This document shows, in pieces, positions 15,164 to 23,421 of a stretch of 64,000 bases of DNA. Below the pieces are notes generated by a model. The model had not been told where the DNA came from. It did not search any database and was given only the letters and a program-made list of their open reading frames with translations. Source of the stretch: an uncultured Acetatifactor sp. (GTDB taxonomy: Bacteria > Bacillota > Clostridia > Lachnospirales > Lachnospiraceae); contig CAKRZO010000002.1 in NCBI GenBank assembly GCA_934433135.1, positions 186,001-250,000 of the forward strand. The letters are read 5' to 3'. The translations under genes were made by a program, and so were the position numbers. Each line of letters starts with the position of its first letter. Within the stretch, counting starts at the first letter, position 1.

Positions 15164-16797
15164 TTTTCATCCTCTTCCTTGTTGGCAGTAAATACAGTAC
15201 GTTTTCTGGCCATTTCATCGCTTGCCAGGTACTCATCGTAAGTTGTGATCTTATCGATTAAGGAGCCGTCCGGCAGAATCTCCATAATACGATTGGCTGT
15301 TGTCTGGACAAACTGATGATCATGGCAGGAAAAAAGTGCGACACCGGGGAATTTAATCAGACCGTTATTTAAAGCGGTGATGGATTCCATATCCAGGTGG
15401 TTGGTAGGCTCATCCAGAATCAGACAGTTGGCACCGCTGATCATCATTTTGGATAAGAGACAACGAACCTTTTCACCTCCGGAAAGAACACGGACTTTTT
15501 TCACACCGTCCTCTCCGGCAAAAAGCATACGACCCAGGAAGCCTCTTACGTAAGTGGCGTCCTTAATGGGAGAGTAACCGGTCAGCCAGTCGGCAATGGT
15601 TAAGTCGTTGTCAAATTCTGCAGTGCTGTCCTTAGGAAAATATGCCTGGGATGTGGTAACACCCCATTTGTAGGTCCCCTCGTCCGGTTCCATTTCACCG
15701 GCCAGAATCTGGAAAAGTGTGGTCTTAGCCAGCTCATTACCGCCTACAAAAGCGATTTTGTCTTCATGATTCATAATGAAAGAAATATCATTCAGAACCT
15801 TTTCCCCGTTAATCGTCTTGGAAAGATGCTCCACATACAAAACTTCATTGCCGATTTCACGGTCGGGACGGAAATCAATATAGGGATATTTACGGCTGGA
15901 AGGCTTGATTTCGTCAAGCTCGATTTTTTCCAGGGCACGTTTTCTGGAGGTCGCCTGCTTGGACTTGGAAGCGTTGGCGGAGAAACGGGAAATGAATTCC
16001 TGCAGTTCCTTGATTTTTTCTTCCTTCTTCTTATTGGCTTCCTTCATTTGTTTGATTAAAAGCTGGCTGGATTCATACCAGAAATCGTAGTTGCCGGCAT
16101 ACAGCTGGATTTTGCCGTAGTCAATATCCGCGATATGGGTGCATACTTTGTTCAGGAAATAACGGTCGTGGGATACGACAATGACCGTATTTTCAAAGTT
16201 AATCAGAAATTCTTCCAGCCAGGCGATGGCGTCCAAATCCAGATGGTTGGTCGGCTCATCCAGGAGAAGAATGTCCGGGTTGCCGAACAGAGCCTTGGCA
16301 AGAAGGACCTTCACTTTCTGGCTGCCGTCCAGATCCTTTAACAGGCTGTAATGAAATTCCGTATCGATGCCCAGTCCGTTTAACAGCATGGCGGCATTGG
16401 ACTCTGCTTCCCAACCGTCCATTTCCGCAAACTCCGCCTCCAGTTCGCTGGCGCGGATGCCGTCTTCATCGGTGAAATCCTCTTTGGCATAGATGTCGTC
16501 TTTTTCCTTCATAATTTCATACAGGCGGGAATTTCCCATAATGACAGTGTCCATAACGACACAATCATCATATTTGAAATGATCCTGTTCCAGTACGGAC
16601 AGACGCTGCCCGGGAGTAATGGTAACATCTCCCTTGGTGGTTTCGAGACTGCCGGAAAGTATTTTCAAAAAAGTGGATTTTCCGGCGCCGTTTGCACCGA
16701 TCAGACCGTAACAGTTGCCTTCGGTAAATTTGATATTCACGTCTTCGAACAAAGCTTTTTTGCCGAGACGCAAGGTGACATTATTTGCACTGATCAT
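15160..16797 (-). CDS. ABC-F family ATPase (YbiT-like subgroup)
   Basis: 545 aa with two ABC domains, no membrane segment, and the long linker of ribosome-associated ABC-F proteins. Domain 1: Walker A GANGAGKS (residues 34-41), signature-like LDGSQKVKV, Walker B LLLDEPTNHLD. Linker helix: basic stretch with KKKEEKIKELQEFISRFSA. Domain 2: P-loop VGGNELAKTTL, which lacks the second Gly and GK pair of a normal Walker A, then LSGGEKVRC and LILDEPTNHLD. Known role of ABC-F: resolving stalled ribosomes or translation control; resistance is not implied. The odd second P-loop seems typical of this subgroup rather than damage. Confidence 0.92.
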   Translation of the reverse strand: MISANNVTLRLGKKALFEDVNIKFTEGNCYGLIGANGAGKSTFLKILSGSLETTKGDVTITPGQRLSVLEQDHFKYDDCVVMDTVIMGNSRLYEIMKEKDDIYAKEDFTDEDGIRASELEAEFAEMDGWEAESNAAMLLNGLGIDTEFHYSLLKDLDGSQKVKVLLAKALFGNPDILLLDEPTNHLDLDAIAWLEEFLINFENTVIVVSHDRYFLNKVCTHIADIDYGKIQLYAGNYDFWYESSQLLIKQMKEANKKKEEKIKELQEFISRFSANASKSKQATSRKRALEKIELDEIKPSSRKYPYIDFRPDREIGNEVLYVEHLSKTINGEKVLNDISFIMNHEDKIAFVGGNELAKTTLFQILAGEMEPDEGTYKWGVTTSQAYFPKDSTAEFDNDLTIADWLTGYSPIKDATYVRGFLGRMLFAGEDGVKKVRVLSGGEKVRCLLSKMMISGANCLILDEPTNHLDMESITALNNGLIKFPGVALFSCHDHQFVQTTANRIMEILPDGSLIDKITTYDEYLASDEMARKRTVFTANKEEDEN

Positions 16798-16906
16798 GGT
16801 GGATACCTTTCTTTTATAAAATGATTCTGCTTTAAGCCTTTTAAGCCGGAAAAACCCGACATTTCTATTGTACTGAAAATGCCGGATTTTGCAAGAGTTT
16901 TTTTTG

Positions 16907-16973
16907 ACAACAGTTCAGATATCCATTCTTGTGGACTGATTTCATGCTTGCACGATACCCATGTGTCTGTTAC
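16907..16973 (-). repeat. Inverted, shortened copy of the palindromic element
   Basis: The reverse complement of 16907-16953 aligns with 5853-5892: GCAAGCATGAAATC, CCACAAGAA and TCTGAACTGTT are shared. The other end reads GTCTG-TTAC, the terminal repeat with five bases missing. The MFS-gene promoter lies within this copy. Confidence 0.7.
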
Positions 16974-16976
16974 AAT
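16948..16976 (+). promoter_or_regulatory. SigA-type promoter for MFS-GDPD operon
   Basis: TTGCAC (16948-16953), 17-bp spacer, TACAAT (16971-16976). The -35 and most of the spacer lie in the inverted repeat copy. Confidence 0.75.
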
Positions 16977-17033
16977 AGGGGTGTTTGTTGAAAAAGCTCG
17001 GAAAAAAGTAACAACAGAAGGGAAGATGAGGAT

Positions 17034-18410
17034 ATGCAAAACAAATTGAATTACAAACGAACTTTTTTCATCGGCATGGCTTTTTTAAGTATCTGTGCTT
17101 TCTGGCAGATGTATGATAATATCATACCGTTGATGCTGCAGAATACGTTTGGGCTCGGAGAGACGGTTACCGGCGCGTTAATGGCAATGGATAATGTCCT
17201 GGCAGTGCTGCTTTTGCCGTTGTTCGGAACGCTGTCCGATAAGGTGGATACCCGGTTCGGAAAGAGAACGCCGTTTATTGTAGGGGGTACGGTACTGGCG
17301 GTCCTTTTTATGCTGATGCTGCCGGCGGCGGAGCAGGGGAAGAACCTGGTCTGGTTTATTATCGCTTTGTTTGCAACACTTCTTGCAATGGGACTGTATC
17401 GTTCTCCGGCGGTTGCATTGATGCCGGATCTGACGCCTAACCGGTTAAGGAGCCGTGCCAATGCGGTGATTAATCTGATGGGGGCCGTAGGCGGTGTTTA
17501 TGCACTGATTATGATTAAGTTTCTGGTATCTCCTGGAGAGAGACCGGACTATATGCCGTTATTCTTATCCATTGCGGCGATTATGGTAATTGCCGTGGGT
17601 ATTCTGGTTCTGACGATTAAGGAAAATAAGATCAGAGCCCAGGTGGAGCAGGAGGAAGCCAAAGAGGCTGCTGCAGAAGCAGCAGAGGAAGGAATGGAGA
17701 AAGCAGCAGTGGAAGCTGCAAAAAGGCAGACAGCGGTCAACGTTGCAAAAGAGCAGGCAGCGCCGGAAAAGAAGGAAAAGGCCGGGAAGACCGTGCTTCC
17801 CAAAGAAGTAAAGAGAAGTATGTACTTTATGCTTGCCAGCATTTTCTTCTGGTTTATGGCTTATAATGCCGTGACTACCGCATTTTCCAGATATACCAGA
17901 GTGGTATGGAAGATGGAGGGAGGCAATTTTGCGGACTGCCTCATGGTTGCAACGGTTGCCGCTATTTTGAGTTACATACCGATCGGAAACATTTCCGCCA
18001 GAATCGGACGGAAAAAGACCATTATGGGAGGTGTAGTGCTTATGGCGGCCTGCTACGGCGGCGCGATATTTGCACAGAGCTATCATCCCGCGGTGAATAT
18101 TGCTTTTGCATTAATCGGTATCGCCTGGGCGGCTATCAATGTAAACTCCTATCCCATGATTGTAGCAATGAGCCAGGGAAGCGACATCGGAAAGTTTACC
18201 GGAACCTACTATACGTTCTCTATGACGGCGCAGATTGTGACGCCGATCCTTTCCGGTTTTTTATTGGAAAAAGTGTCTTACCAGACGTTGTTCCCTTATG
18301 CGGTTTTCTTTTCTTTGATGGCATTTTTAACCATGACGCAGGTTCGCCACGGCGATGTTAAGCCGCAGAAAAAGGAAAGCATTCTGGAAAATTTTGATGT
18401 AGAAGATTGA
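17034..18410 (+). CDS. Major facilitator superfamily transporter, SLC45-like
   Basis: A 458-aa, 12-segment membrane protein. The first half has GTLSDKVDTRFGKRTPFIV (loop 2-3 motif), and LYRSPAVALMPDLTPNRLRSR is typical of the SLC45/sugar-cation symporter group. A cytosolic loop of about 65 residues, rich in Ala, Glu and Lys (residues about 195-260), separates the halves. The second half has NISARIGRKKTI and further segments. A sugar or glycoside symporter is the family expectation; the substrate is unknown. GAGGAT precedes ATG. The GDPD gene follows after 14 bp, so the two form an operon. Confidence 0.85.
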   Translation: MQNKLNYKRTFFIGMAFLSICAFWQMYDNIIPLMLQNTFGLGETVTGALMAMDNVLAVLLLPLFGTLSDKVDTRFGKRTPFIVGGTVLAVLFMLMLPAAEQGKNLVWFIIALFATLLAMGLYRSPAVALMPDLTPNRLRSRANAVINLMGAVGGVYALIMIKFLVSPGERPDYMPLFLSIAAIMVIAVGILVLTIKENKIRAQVEQEEAKEAAAEAAEEGMEKAAVEAAKRQTAVNVAKEQAAPEKKEKAGKTVLPKEVKRSMYFMLASIFFWFMAYNAVTTAFSRYTRVVWKMEGGNFADCLMVATVAAILSYIPIGNISARIGRKKTIMGGVVLMAACYGGAIFAQSYHPAVNIAFALIGIAWAAINVNSYPMIVAMSQGSDIGKFTGTYYTFSMTAQIVTPILSGFLLEKVSYQTLFPYAVFFSLMAFLTMTQVRHGDVKPQKKESILENFDVED

Positions 18411-18424
18411 TGAGGTGACAAAAG

Positions 18425-19258
18425 ATGACAGTTGCAGGAGTATTGGCAGCAGTTTTGCTTCTTTTCATTTTGCTGTATTTATGGTTGATTATGCCGGGAC
18501 TTCGAAAAAGGAAGGAGGATGCTTTGTTTTCCGGGTTTCTGTATGCACACAGAGGACTTCACGATAATAAAACCGATGCGCCGGAAAACTCTTTGGCGGC
18601 TTTCGGACTGGCAGCGGACAAGGGGTATGGAATAGAACTGGATATTCAGCTTACGTCAGACAAGATTCCGGTGGTTTTTCATGACTTTACATTGGATCGT
18701 GTCTGCGGCGTGAAAGGAAAAGTAAGTGATTATACCTATCAGCAGCTGCAGGAATTTTCTCTTTGCGGCTCGGAGCAGAAAATTCCTCTGTTTTCCGAAG
18801 TGCTTAAGCTGGTCGATGGAAGAGTACCCATCATTGTGGAATTTAAAGTAGAAAGAACGGATCTTACGTTGTGTCCTGTTGCAGACAAATTGTTAAGGGC
18901 TTACAAGGGACCTTTCTGTATGGAATCTTTTAATCCGCTGGCGGTTCGCTGGTATCGGAAGAACCATCCGCAGGTGATGCGAGGACAGCTCTCTGATGGA
19001 TTTCATGCAACACAGTACAGAGGACCGCTTTATTTTTTGCTTGAGAATCTTTTGTTTAACTTTTTGACCAAGCCGGATTTTATTGCCTATAATCATGAAT
19101 GCGCCGGTAATCTTTCCCGCAGACTGTGCAGGGGATTCTATCGGAATACGGCAGTAGCCTGGACGATTCGCTCCGAAGAGGAGTTGGAAAAGGCAAGAAA
19201 ATATTTTGATTTATTTATCTTTGAAAATTTCCTTCCGGATAATGGCAAAGAAAAGTAA
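18425..19258 (+). CDS. Membrane-anchored glycerophosphodiester phosphodiesterase
   Basis: 277 aa. Residues 1-25 form one hydrophobic segment, so the catalytic domain is tethered to the membrane. GDPD signature: AHRGLHD with the first catalytic His, PENSLAAF, GIELDIQLT with Glu/Asp metal ligands, and VVFHDFTLDRVCG with the second His. IIVEFKVE and the C-terminal AWTIRSEEEL are also typical. The enzyme hydrolyses glycerophosphodiesters to glycerol-3-phosphate and an alcohol. The preceding MFS protein could supply or remove the substrate (inference). The ribosome site is GAGGTG. Confidence 0.9.
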   Translation: MTVAGVLAAVLLLFILLYLWLIMPGLRKRKEDALFSGFLYAHRGLHDNKTDAPENSLAAFGLAADKGYGIELDIQLTSDKIPVVFHDFTLDRVCGVKGKVSDYTYQQLQEFSLCGSEQKIPLFSEVLKLVDGRVPIIVEFKVERTDLTLCPVADKLLRAYKGPFCMESFNPLAVRWYRKNHPQVMRGQLSDGFHATQYRGPLYFLLENLLFNFLTKPDFIAYNHECAGNLSRRLCRGFYRNTAVAWTIRSEEELEKARKYFDLFIFENFLPDNGKEK

Positions 19259-19389
19259 AATAAAATAAAACAGGGAGAAAACAGGAAAAGAAAAATGTAC
19301 CAAATTATAAACGGAAAGATGAAAAAATAAAATAGAACTGGTAAAAATGACGAAAATGCAAAGTGTGATAAAAAATTATCAAATTATGC

Positions 19390-19418
19390 TTGCTATTCTT
19401 TCCGCAGGTTGGTACAAT
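19390..19418 (+). promoter_or_regulatory. SigA-type promoter for ppdK
   Basis: TTGCTA (19390-19395), 17-bp spacer, TACAAT (19413-19418). Confidence 0.8.
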
Positions 19419-19582
19419 GGTAGAAGGCTGACCGGAGTGTTCTGTTCGGGTGCGTAGACCGGCGCAGAGAATTCTTGTACAGCAACGGGAAGGATGCAGT
19501 GTAATCATGCGGTCGGGGTAACCGTATGCTACAGGCATTCTTTTGTGTGGTTAATATCATTTTTTAAAGGGAGACAAAAAGA
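19419..19582 (+). other. Long structured 5' leader of ppdK
   Basis: About 155 nt from the predicted start site to ATG. It contains an 8-bp hairpin CATGCGGT / ACCGTATG (19506-19513 with 19521-19528) with a G-rich loop, then AGGGAG near the start codon. The 19259-19389 stretch before the promoter is AT-rich with no gene and no clear terminator. The leader matches no riboswitch class I know. Confidence 0.5.
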
Positions 19583-22219
19583 ATGAAGAAATGGGTCTAC
19601 AAATTTAAAGAAGGAAGCGCAGATATGAGAAATCTGCTGGGTGGAAAGGGTGCCAACCTTGCAGAGATGACCAATCTGGGACTTCCCATTCCTCAGGGTT
19701 TTACTGTAACAACAGAAGCTTGTACAGACTACTACGAGAATGGCAAGCAGATTTCCGATGAGATCAAAGAGCAGATTTTTGCAAATCTGAAAGATCTGGA
19801 AGAATTAATGGGAAAGACATTCGGCGATACGGAAGATCCCCTGTTGGTTTCCGTTCGTTCCGGTGCGCGTGCATCCATGCCCGGTATGATGGATACCATC
19901 CTGAACCTGGGTCTTAACGATGTTGCAGTAGAAGGCTTCGCAAAGAAGACCGGCAATCCCAGATTCGCATACGATTCTTATCGTCGTTTCATCCAGATGT
20001 ATTCCGACGTCGTTATGGAAGTTCCGAAGTCCTTCTTTGAGAAGATCATCGACGAAATGAAGGCTGAAAAAGGCGTTCATTACGATACCGAACTGACAGC
20101 AGATGATCTGAAGACTCTGGCAGGCAAGTTCAAGGATGTATATAAGGAAGCTATGCATGGAGAAGAATTCCCGCAGGATCCTAAGGAACAGCTGATGGGT
20201 GCCGTAAAGGCCGTTTTCCGTTCTTGGGACAACCCTCGTGCAATCGTTTACAGACGTATGAATGATATTCCGGGCGACTGGGGTACCGCAGTAAACGTAC
20301 AGTGCATGGTATTCGGTAACAAAGGAAATACTTCCGGTACCGGTGTTGCATTTACAAGAAACCCTTCCACCGGTGAAAAGGGCATTTACGGTGAGTATCT
20401 GATCAATGCACAGGGTGAAGACGTTGTTGCCGGTGTACGTACACCGCAGCCGATTTCCAAGCTGGCAGAAGATCTGCCTGAGTGCTACAAAGAGTTCATG
20501 GCAATCGCCAACAAGCTGGAAGATCACTATCGTGATATGCAGGATATGGAATTCACAATTGAAGAAGGAAAGCTTTACTTCCTGCAGACACGTAACGGAA
20601 AGAGAACCGCTCCTGCAGCAATCACTATTGCATGTGATCTGGTAGATGAAGGAAAGATCACTCCTCAGGAAGCTGTTTGCCGTATTGAAGCAAAATCCCT
20701 GGATCAGCTTCTGCATCCTACCTTTGATGCAGCTGCATTGAAGGCAGGCGAAGTAATCGGTTCCGCACTTCCTGCATCTCCCGGAGCTGCAGCAGGTAAG
20801 GTATACTTTACCGCTGACGAAGCAAAGGCAGCCGGCAAGGGCGGAAGAGGAGAAAGAGTTATCCTGGTTCGTCTGGAGACCTCTCCTGAAGATATCGAAG
20901 GTATGCATGCTTCCGAAGGTATTCTTACCGTACGTGGCGGTATGACCTCTCATGCAGCCGTAGTAGCACGTGGTATGGGTACCTGCTGTGTATCCGGATG
21001 CGGAGATATCAAGATTGATGAAGAAGCTAAGGTATTCAGCCTCGGCGGATATGAATTCCATGAAGGAGATTATATCTCTCTGGATGGAACCACAGGTAAG
21101 ATTTACAAGGGAGACATCAAGACAGTAGAAGCTTCTGTAGGCGGCAACTTCGGCCGTATTATGGATTGGGCAGATCAGTTCAGAACTTTAAGAGTACGTA
21201 CCAATGCAGATACTCCTGCAGATACTTTGAATGCTGTAAAGCTGGGTGCAGAAGGTATCGGCCTGTGCCGTACAGAGCATATGTTCTTCGGTGAGGACAG
21301 AATTCCTAAGTTCAGAAGAATGATTCTGTCTGATACGGTTGAAGCAAGAGAAGAAGCACTGAAATCCATCGGTGAATTCCAGAAAGCTGACTTCAAGGCT
21401 ATGTATGAAGCTCTGGAAGGAAAGCCTATGACCGTTCGTTATCTGGATCCGCCTCTTCATGAGTTTGTTCCTACGGAAGAAGACGATATTAAAGCTCTTG
21501 CCGAAGATATGGGTCTTACCGTAGAAGAAGTAAAAGCAAAATGTAACGCTCTTCATGAATTTAACCCGATGATGGGTCACAGAGGATGCCGTCTTGCCGT
21601 AACCTATCCGGAAATTGCAAGAATGCAGACCAGAGCCGTTATCGAAGCTGCTATTGAAGTTTCCGAAGAAAAGGGATATGATATCGTTCCCGAGATCATG
21701 ATTCCGTTGGTAGGAGAGAAGAAAGAGCTGGCTTATGTTAAGAATATCGTTGTTGAGACCGCAGAAAAAGTTAAGGCAGAAAAAGGATCCGATATCCAGT
21801 ACCACATCGGTACCATGATTGAAATTCCTCGTGCTGCTCTGACTGCTGATGCAATCGCAGAAGAAGCTGAGTTCTTCTCCTTCGGAACCAACGACTTGAC
21901 ACAGATGACTTTCGGATTCTCCCGTGATGACGCAGGTAAGTTCTTAGATGCTTACTATCAGGCTAAGATTTACGAGTCCGATCCGTTCGCAAGACTGGAT
22001 CAGGTCGGCGTAGGTCAGTTAGTAAAGATGGCTGCAGAAAAAGGACGTTCTGTTCGCCCTGATATCAAGCTTGGTATCTGCGGAGAGCATGGCGGAGATC
22101 CTTCTTCCATCGAGTTCTGCCACAAGATCGGTCTGAACTATGTATCCTGTTCACCGTTCCGTGTGCCGATCGCAAGACTGGCTGCAGCACAGGCTGCCCT
22201 GAACAATGCAGGAAAGTAA
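19583..22219 (+). CDS. ppdK: Pyruvate, phosphate dikinase
   Basis: 878 aa, full length. It interconverts pyruvate + ATP + Pi with PEP + AMP + PPi, important for PPi-based glycolysis and gluconeogenesis in Clostridia. The N-terminal ATP-grasp domain begins FKEGSADMRNLLGGKGANLA. The central swivel domain has GGMTSHAAVVARGMG, with the phosphorylated His. The C-terminal TIM barrel has GLCRTEHMFF, MGHRGCRLA, FGTNDLTQMTFGFSRDD and GICGEHGGDP. Codon use differs from its neighbours (CGT for Arg and GCT/GCA for Ala are frequent), as expected for a very highly expressed gene. Two hairpins follow. Confidence 0.98.
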   Translation: MKKWVYKFKEGSADMRNLLGGKGANLAEMTNLGLPIPQGFTVTTEACTDYYENGKQISDEIKEQIFANLKDLEELMGKTFGDTEDPLLVSVRSGARASMPGMMDTILNLGLNDVAVEGFAKKTGNPRFAYDSYRRFIQMYSDVVMEVPKSFFEKIIDEMKAEKGVHYDTELTADDLKTLAGKFKDVYKEAMHGEEFPQDPKEQLMGAVKAVFRSWDNPRAIVYRRMNDIPGDWGTAVNVQCMVFGNKGNTSGTGVAFTRNPSTGEKGIYGEYLINAQGEDVVAGVRTPQPISKLAEDLPECYKEFMAIANKLEDHYRDMQDMEFTIEEGKLYFLQTRNGKRTAPAAITIACDLVDEGKITPQEAVCRIEAKSLDQLLHPTFDAAALKAGEVIGSALPASPGAAAGKVYFTADEAKAAGKGGRGERVILVRLETSPEDIEGMHASEGILTVRGGMTSHAAVVARGMGTCCVSGCGDIKIDEEAKVFSLGGYEFHEGDYISLDGTTGKIYKGDIKTVEASVGGNFGRIMDWADQFRTLRVRTNADTPADTLNAVKLGAEGIGLCRTEHMFFGEDRIPKFRRMILSDTVEAREEALKSIGEFQKADFKAMYEALEGKPMTVRYLDPPLHEFVPTEEDDIKALAEDMGLTVEEVKAKCNALHEFNPMMGHRGCRLAVTYPEIARMQTRAVIEAAIEVSEEKGYDIVPEIMIPLVGEKKELAYVKNIVVETAEKVKAEKGSDIQYHIGTMIEIPRAALTADAIAEEAEFFSFGTNDLTQMTFGFSRDDAGKFLDAYYQAKIYESDPFARLDQVGVGQLVKMAAEKGRSVRPDIKLGICGEHGGDPSSIEFCHKIGLNYVSCSPFRVPIARLAAAQAALNNAGK

Positions 22220-22239
22220 TAGATAGTAATAGATAGTTG

Positions 22240-22266
22240 AAAAGGAAGCTTATAAAGCTTCCTTTT
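22240..22266 (+). terminator. Intrinsic terminator of ppdK
   Basis: AAAAGGAAGCTT / AAGCTTCCTTTT around an ATA loop (22240-22251, 22255-22266). Confidence 0.9.
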
Positions 22267-22270
22267 CTTG

Positions 22271-22293
22271 TGCGCCTGGCGGCGCATATTTTT
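22271..22293 (+). terminator. Second hairpin after ppdK
   Basis: TGCGCC (22271-22276) pairs with GGCGCA (22281-22286), followed by TATTTTT. It may back up the first terminator. Confidence 0.6.
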
Positions 22294-22313
22294 ACGGATT
22301 TCGTTTTTCATAA

Positions 22314-22373
22314 GTAACAGTTCAGATGCACTATTCGCAAAACCGCGCTTTCAGCTGCTTCACGGCTATTTTT
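22314..22373. repeat. Left arm of the palindromic element, overlapping the araC stop
   Basis: Aligns with 5728-5797: GTAACAGTTCAGA, CTATTCG.AAAA, CGCGCTTTCAGC and GCTATTTTT are shared. It ends inside the convergent araC gene and supplies its last codons and stop. Confidence 0.75.
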
Positions 22374-23211
22374 GCAAGGTGTAACTCCGGTACCCGGCAG
22401 GAGAGATTCCTGTTGCTTTCCTAAAAACTCTGGAAAAGTAGTAAACATCATGAAATCCGCATTTGGCAGCGACCTCGCTGCAGGTATAAAAGCCTGTGGC
22501 GAGGTGCTTTTTGGCATTTTCGATGCGGATGCGGTTCAGTGTCGAAAAAATGGTGCTGCCGGTCGCTTTTTTGAAGATGCGGTTTAAGTGATCGAAGTTG
22601 CAATGGAACAGCTCTTCTAATGAATTGCTGCTGATATCACTGGCATAATGGACGGCAAGATAGCGGTTCAGACCGGGTATATAATTGCTGATGCCGGATG
22701 CATTAACTCCGGTATGGAGATTGTGGCGTCGGTACTGAAGTGCCAAAATCGCCAACAGTTCACCGAGAAGGCTGCCTTGCAGCCAGGTTTCGGCGGCGCA
22801 GTTTTCCGCAGGGGATAACAGTCTTAAGAGCGTGCCGTTAAAAGCCTCAGAAAGATCCTCTGTGTCAAGAGATCCGCATTTCGGAAAACAGATCGCTTCC
22901 GGAAGAGGTTCGGCGGACAGACGGATTCCCGGTATTGTAAAATGGACATAGGTAAAGTCGCAGGCAGTGGGGCGCAGCCCCTCCTGTTCGCAGGAAGGAT
23001 CTAAGAGAATATAGTCTCCTTCCGTTAAGAAGTATTCCCGATTATCTTCCCGGAGGGCAAGTTCGCCGGAGTGGATATAGTACAGAATATATTCCGGTAC
23101 CTGCCGTCTGAAATGAATATAAGGAGGACGGATATGTGCGGTGTCGCACAGTAAGATCACGGGCACTGCAGAAGGTGTTACCATATAAAAAAGATTCGTG
23201 TTCATAATCAT
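22366..23211 (-). CDS. AraC-family transcriptional regulator
   Basis: 281 aa. The N-terminal half is a cupin-like sensor (GDYILLDPSCEQEG). The C-terminal half is the two-helix-turn-helix AraC domain: SNSLEELFHCNFDHLNRIFK, RIENAKKHLATG, EVAAKCGFHDVYYFSRVFRK and TGISPAGYRS. The last residues TLQK and stop come from a dispersed repeat arm. It is divergent from the MATE gene with 210 bp between, so MATE expression may respond to this regulator (inference). No strong ribosome site at ATG 23211; ATG 23205 is an alternative. Confidence 0.88.
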   Translation of the reverse strand: MIMNTNLFYMVTPSAVPVILLCDTAHIRPPYIHFRRQVPEYILYYIHSGELALREDNREYFLTEGDYILLDPSCEQEGLRPTACDFTYVHFTIPGIRLSAEPLPEAICFPKCGSLDTEDLSEAFNGTLLRLLSPAENCAAETWLQGSLLGELLAILALQYRRHNLHTGVNASGISNYIPGLNRYLAVHYASDISSNSLEELFHCNFDHLNRIFKKATGSTIFSTLNRIRIENAKKHLATGFYTCSEVAAKCGFHDVYYFSRVFRKATGISPAGYRSYTLQK

Positions 23212-23292
23212 TCAAAAAACTCATTTGTTTGGCAGACGCTTTGTTACATCTGTATCATACGCATATTCGGAAAAAAATGCAAGAAAAAATCG

Positions 23293-23321
23293 CTAAAGTA
23301 TAAAAGGATAGTCACTATAAT
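23293..23321 (+). promoter_or_regulatory. Promoter with weak -35 ahead of MATE gene
   Basis: A perfect TATAAT at 23316-23321 with no good -35 at the right distance, which is the pattern of activator-dependent promoters and fits control by the divergent AraC protein. Confidence 0.45.
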
Positions 23322-23421
23322 CTATTTTCGGGAAAAGAAATCAGCGGTAGAATAAGTACGGTTTCCGGAAAGAAAGACAGGAAACCGGATAATCGGATGG
23401 AAGGCGAAAGAGGGCAGGGAC

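Noticed and set aside
19805..21061. A 418-codon open frame on the minus strand
   Set aside because: Antisense shadow of ppdK, caused by its codon bias; Cys/Ser-rich nonsense composition.
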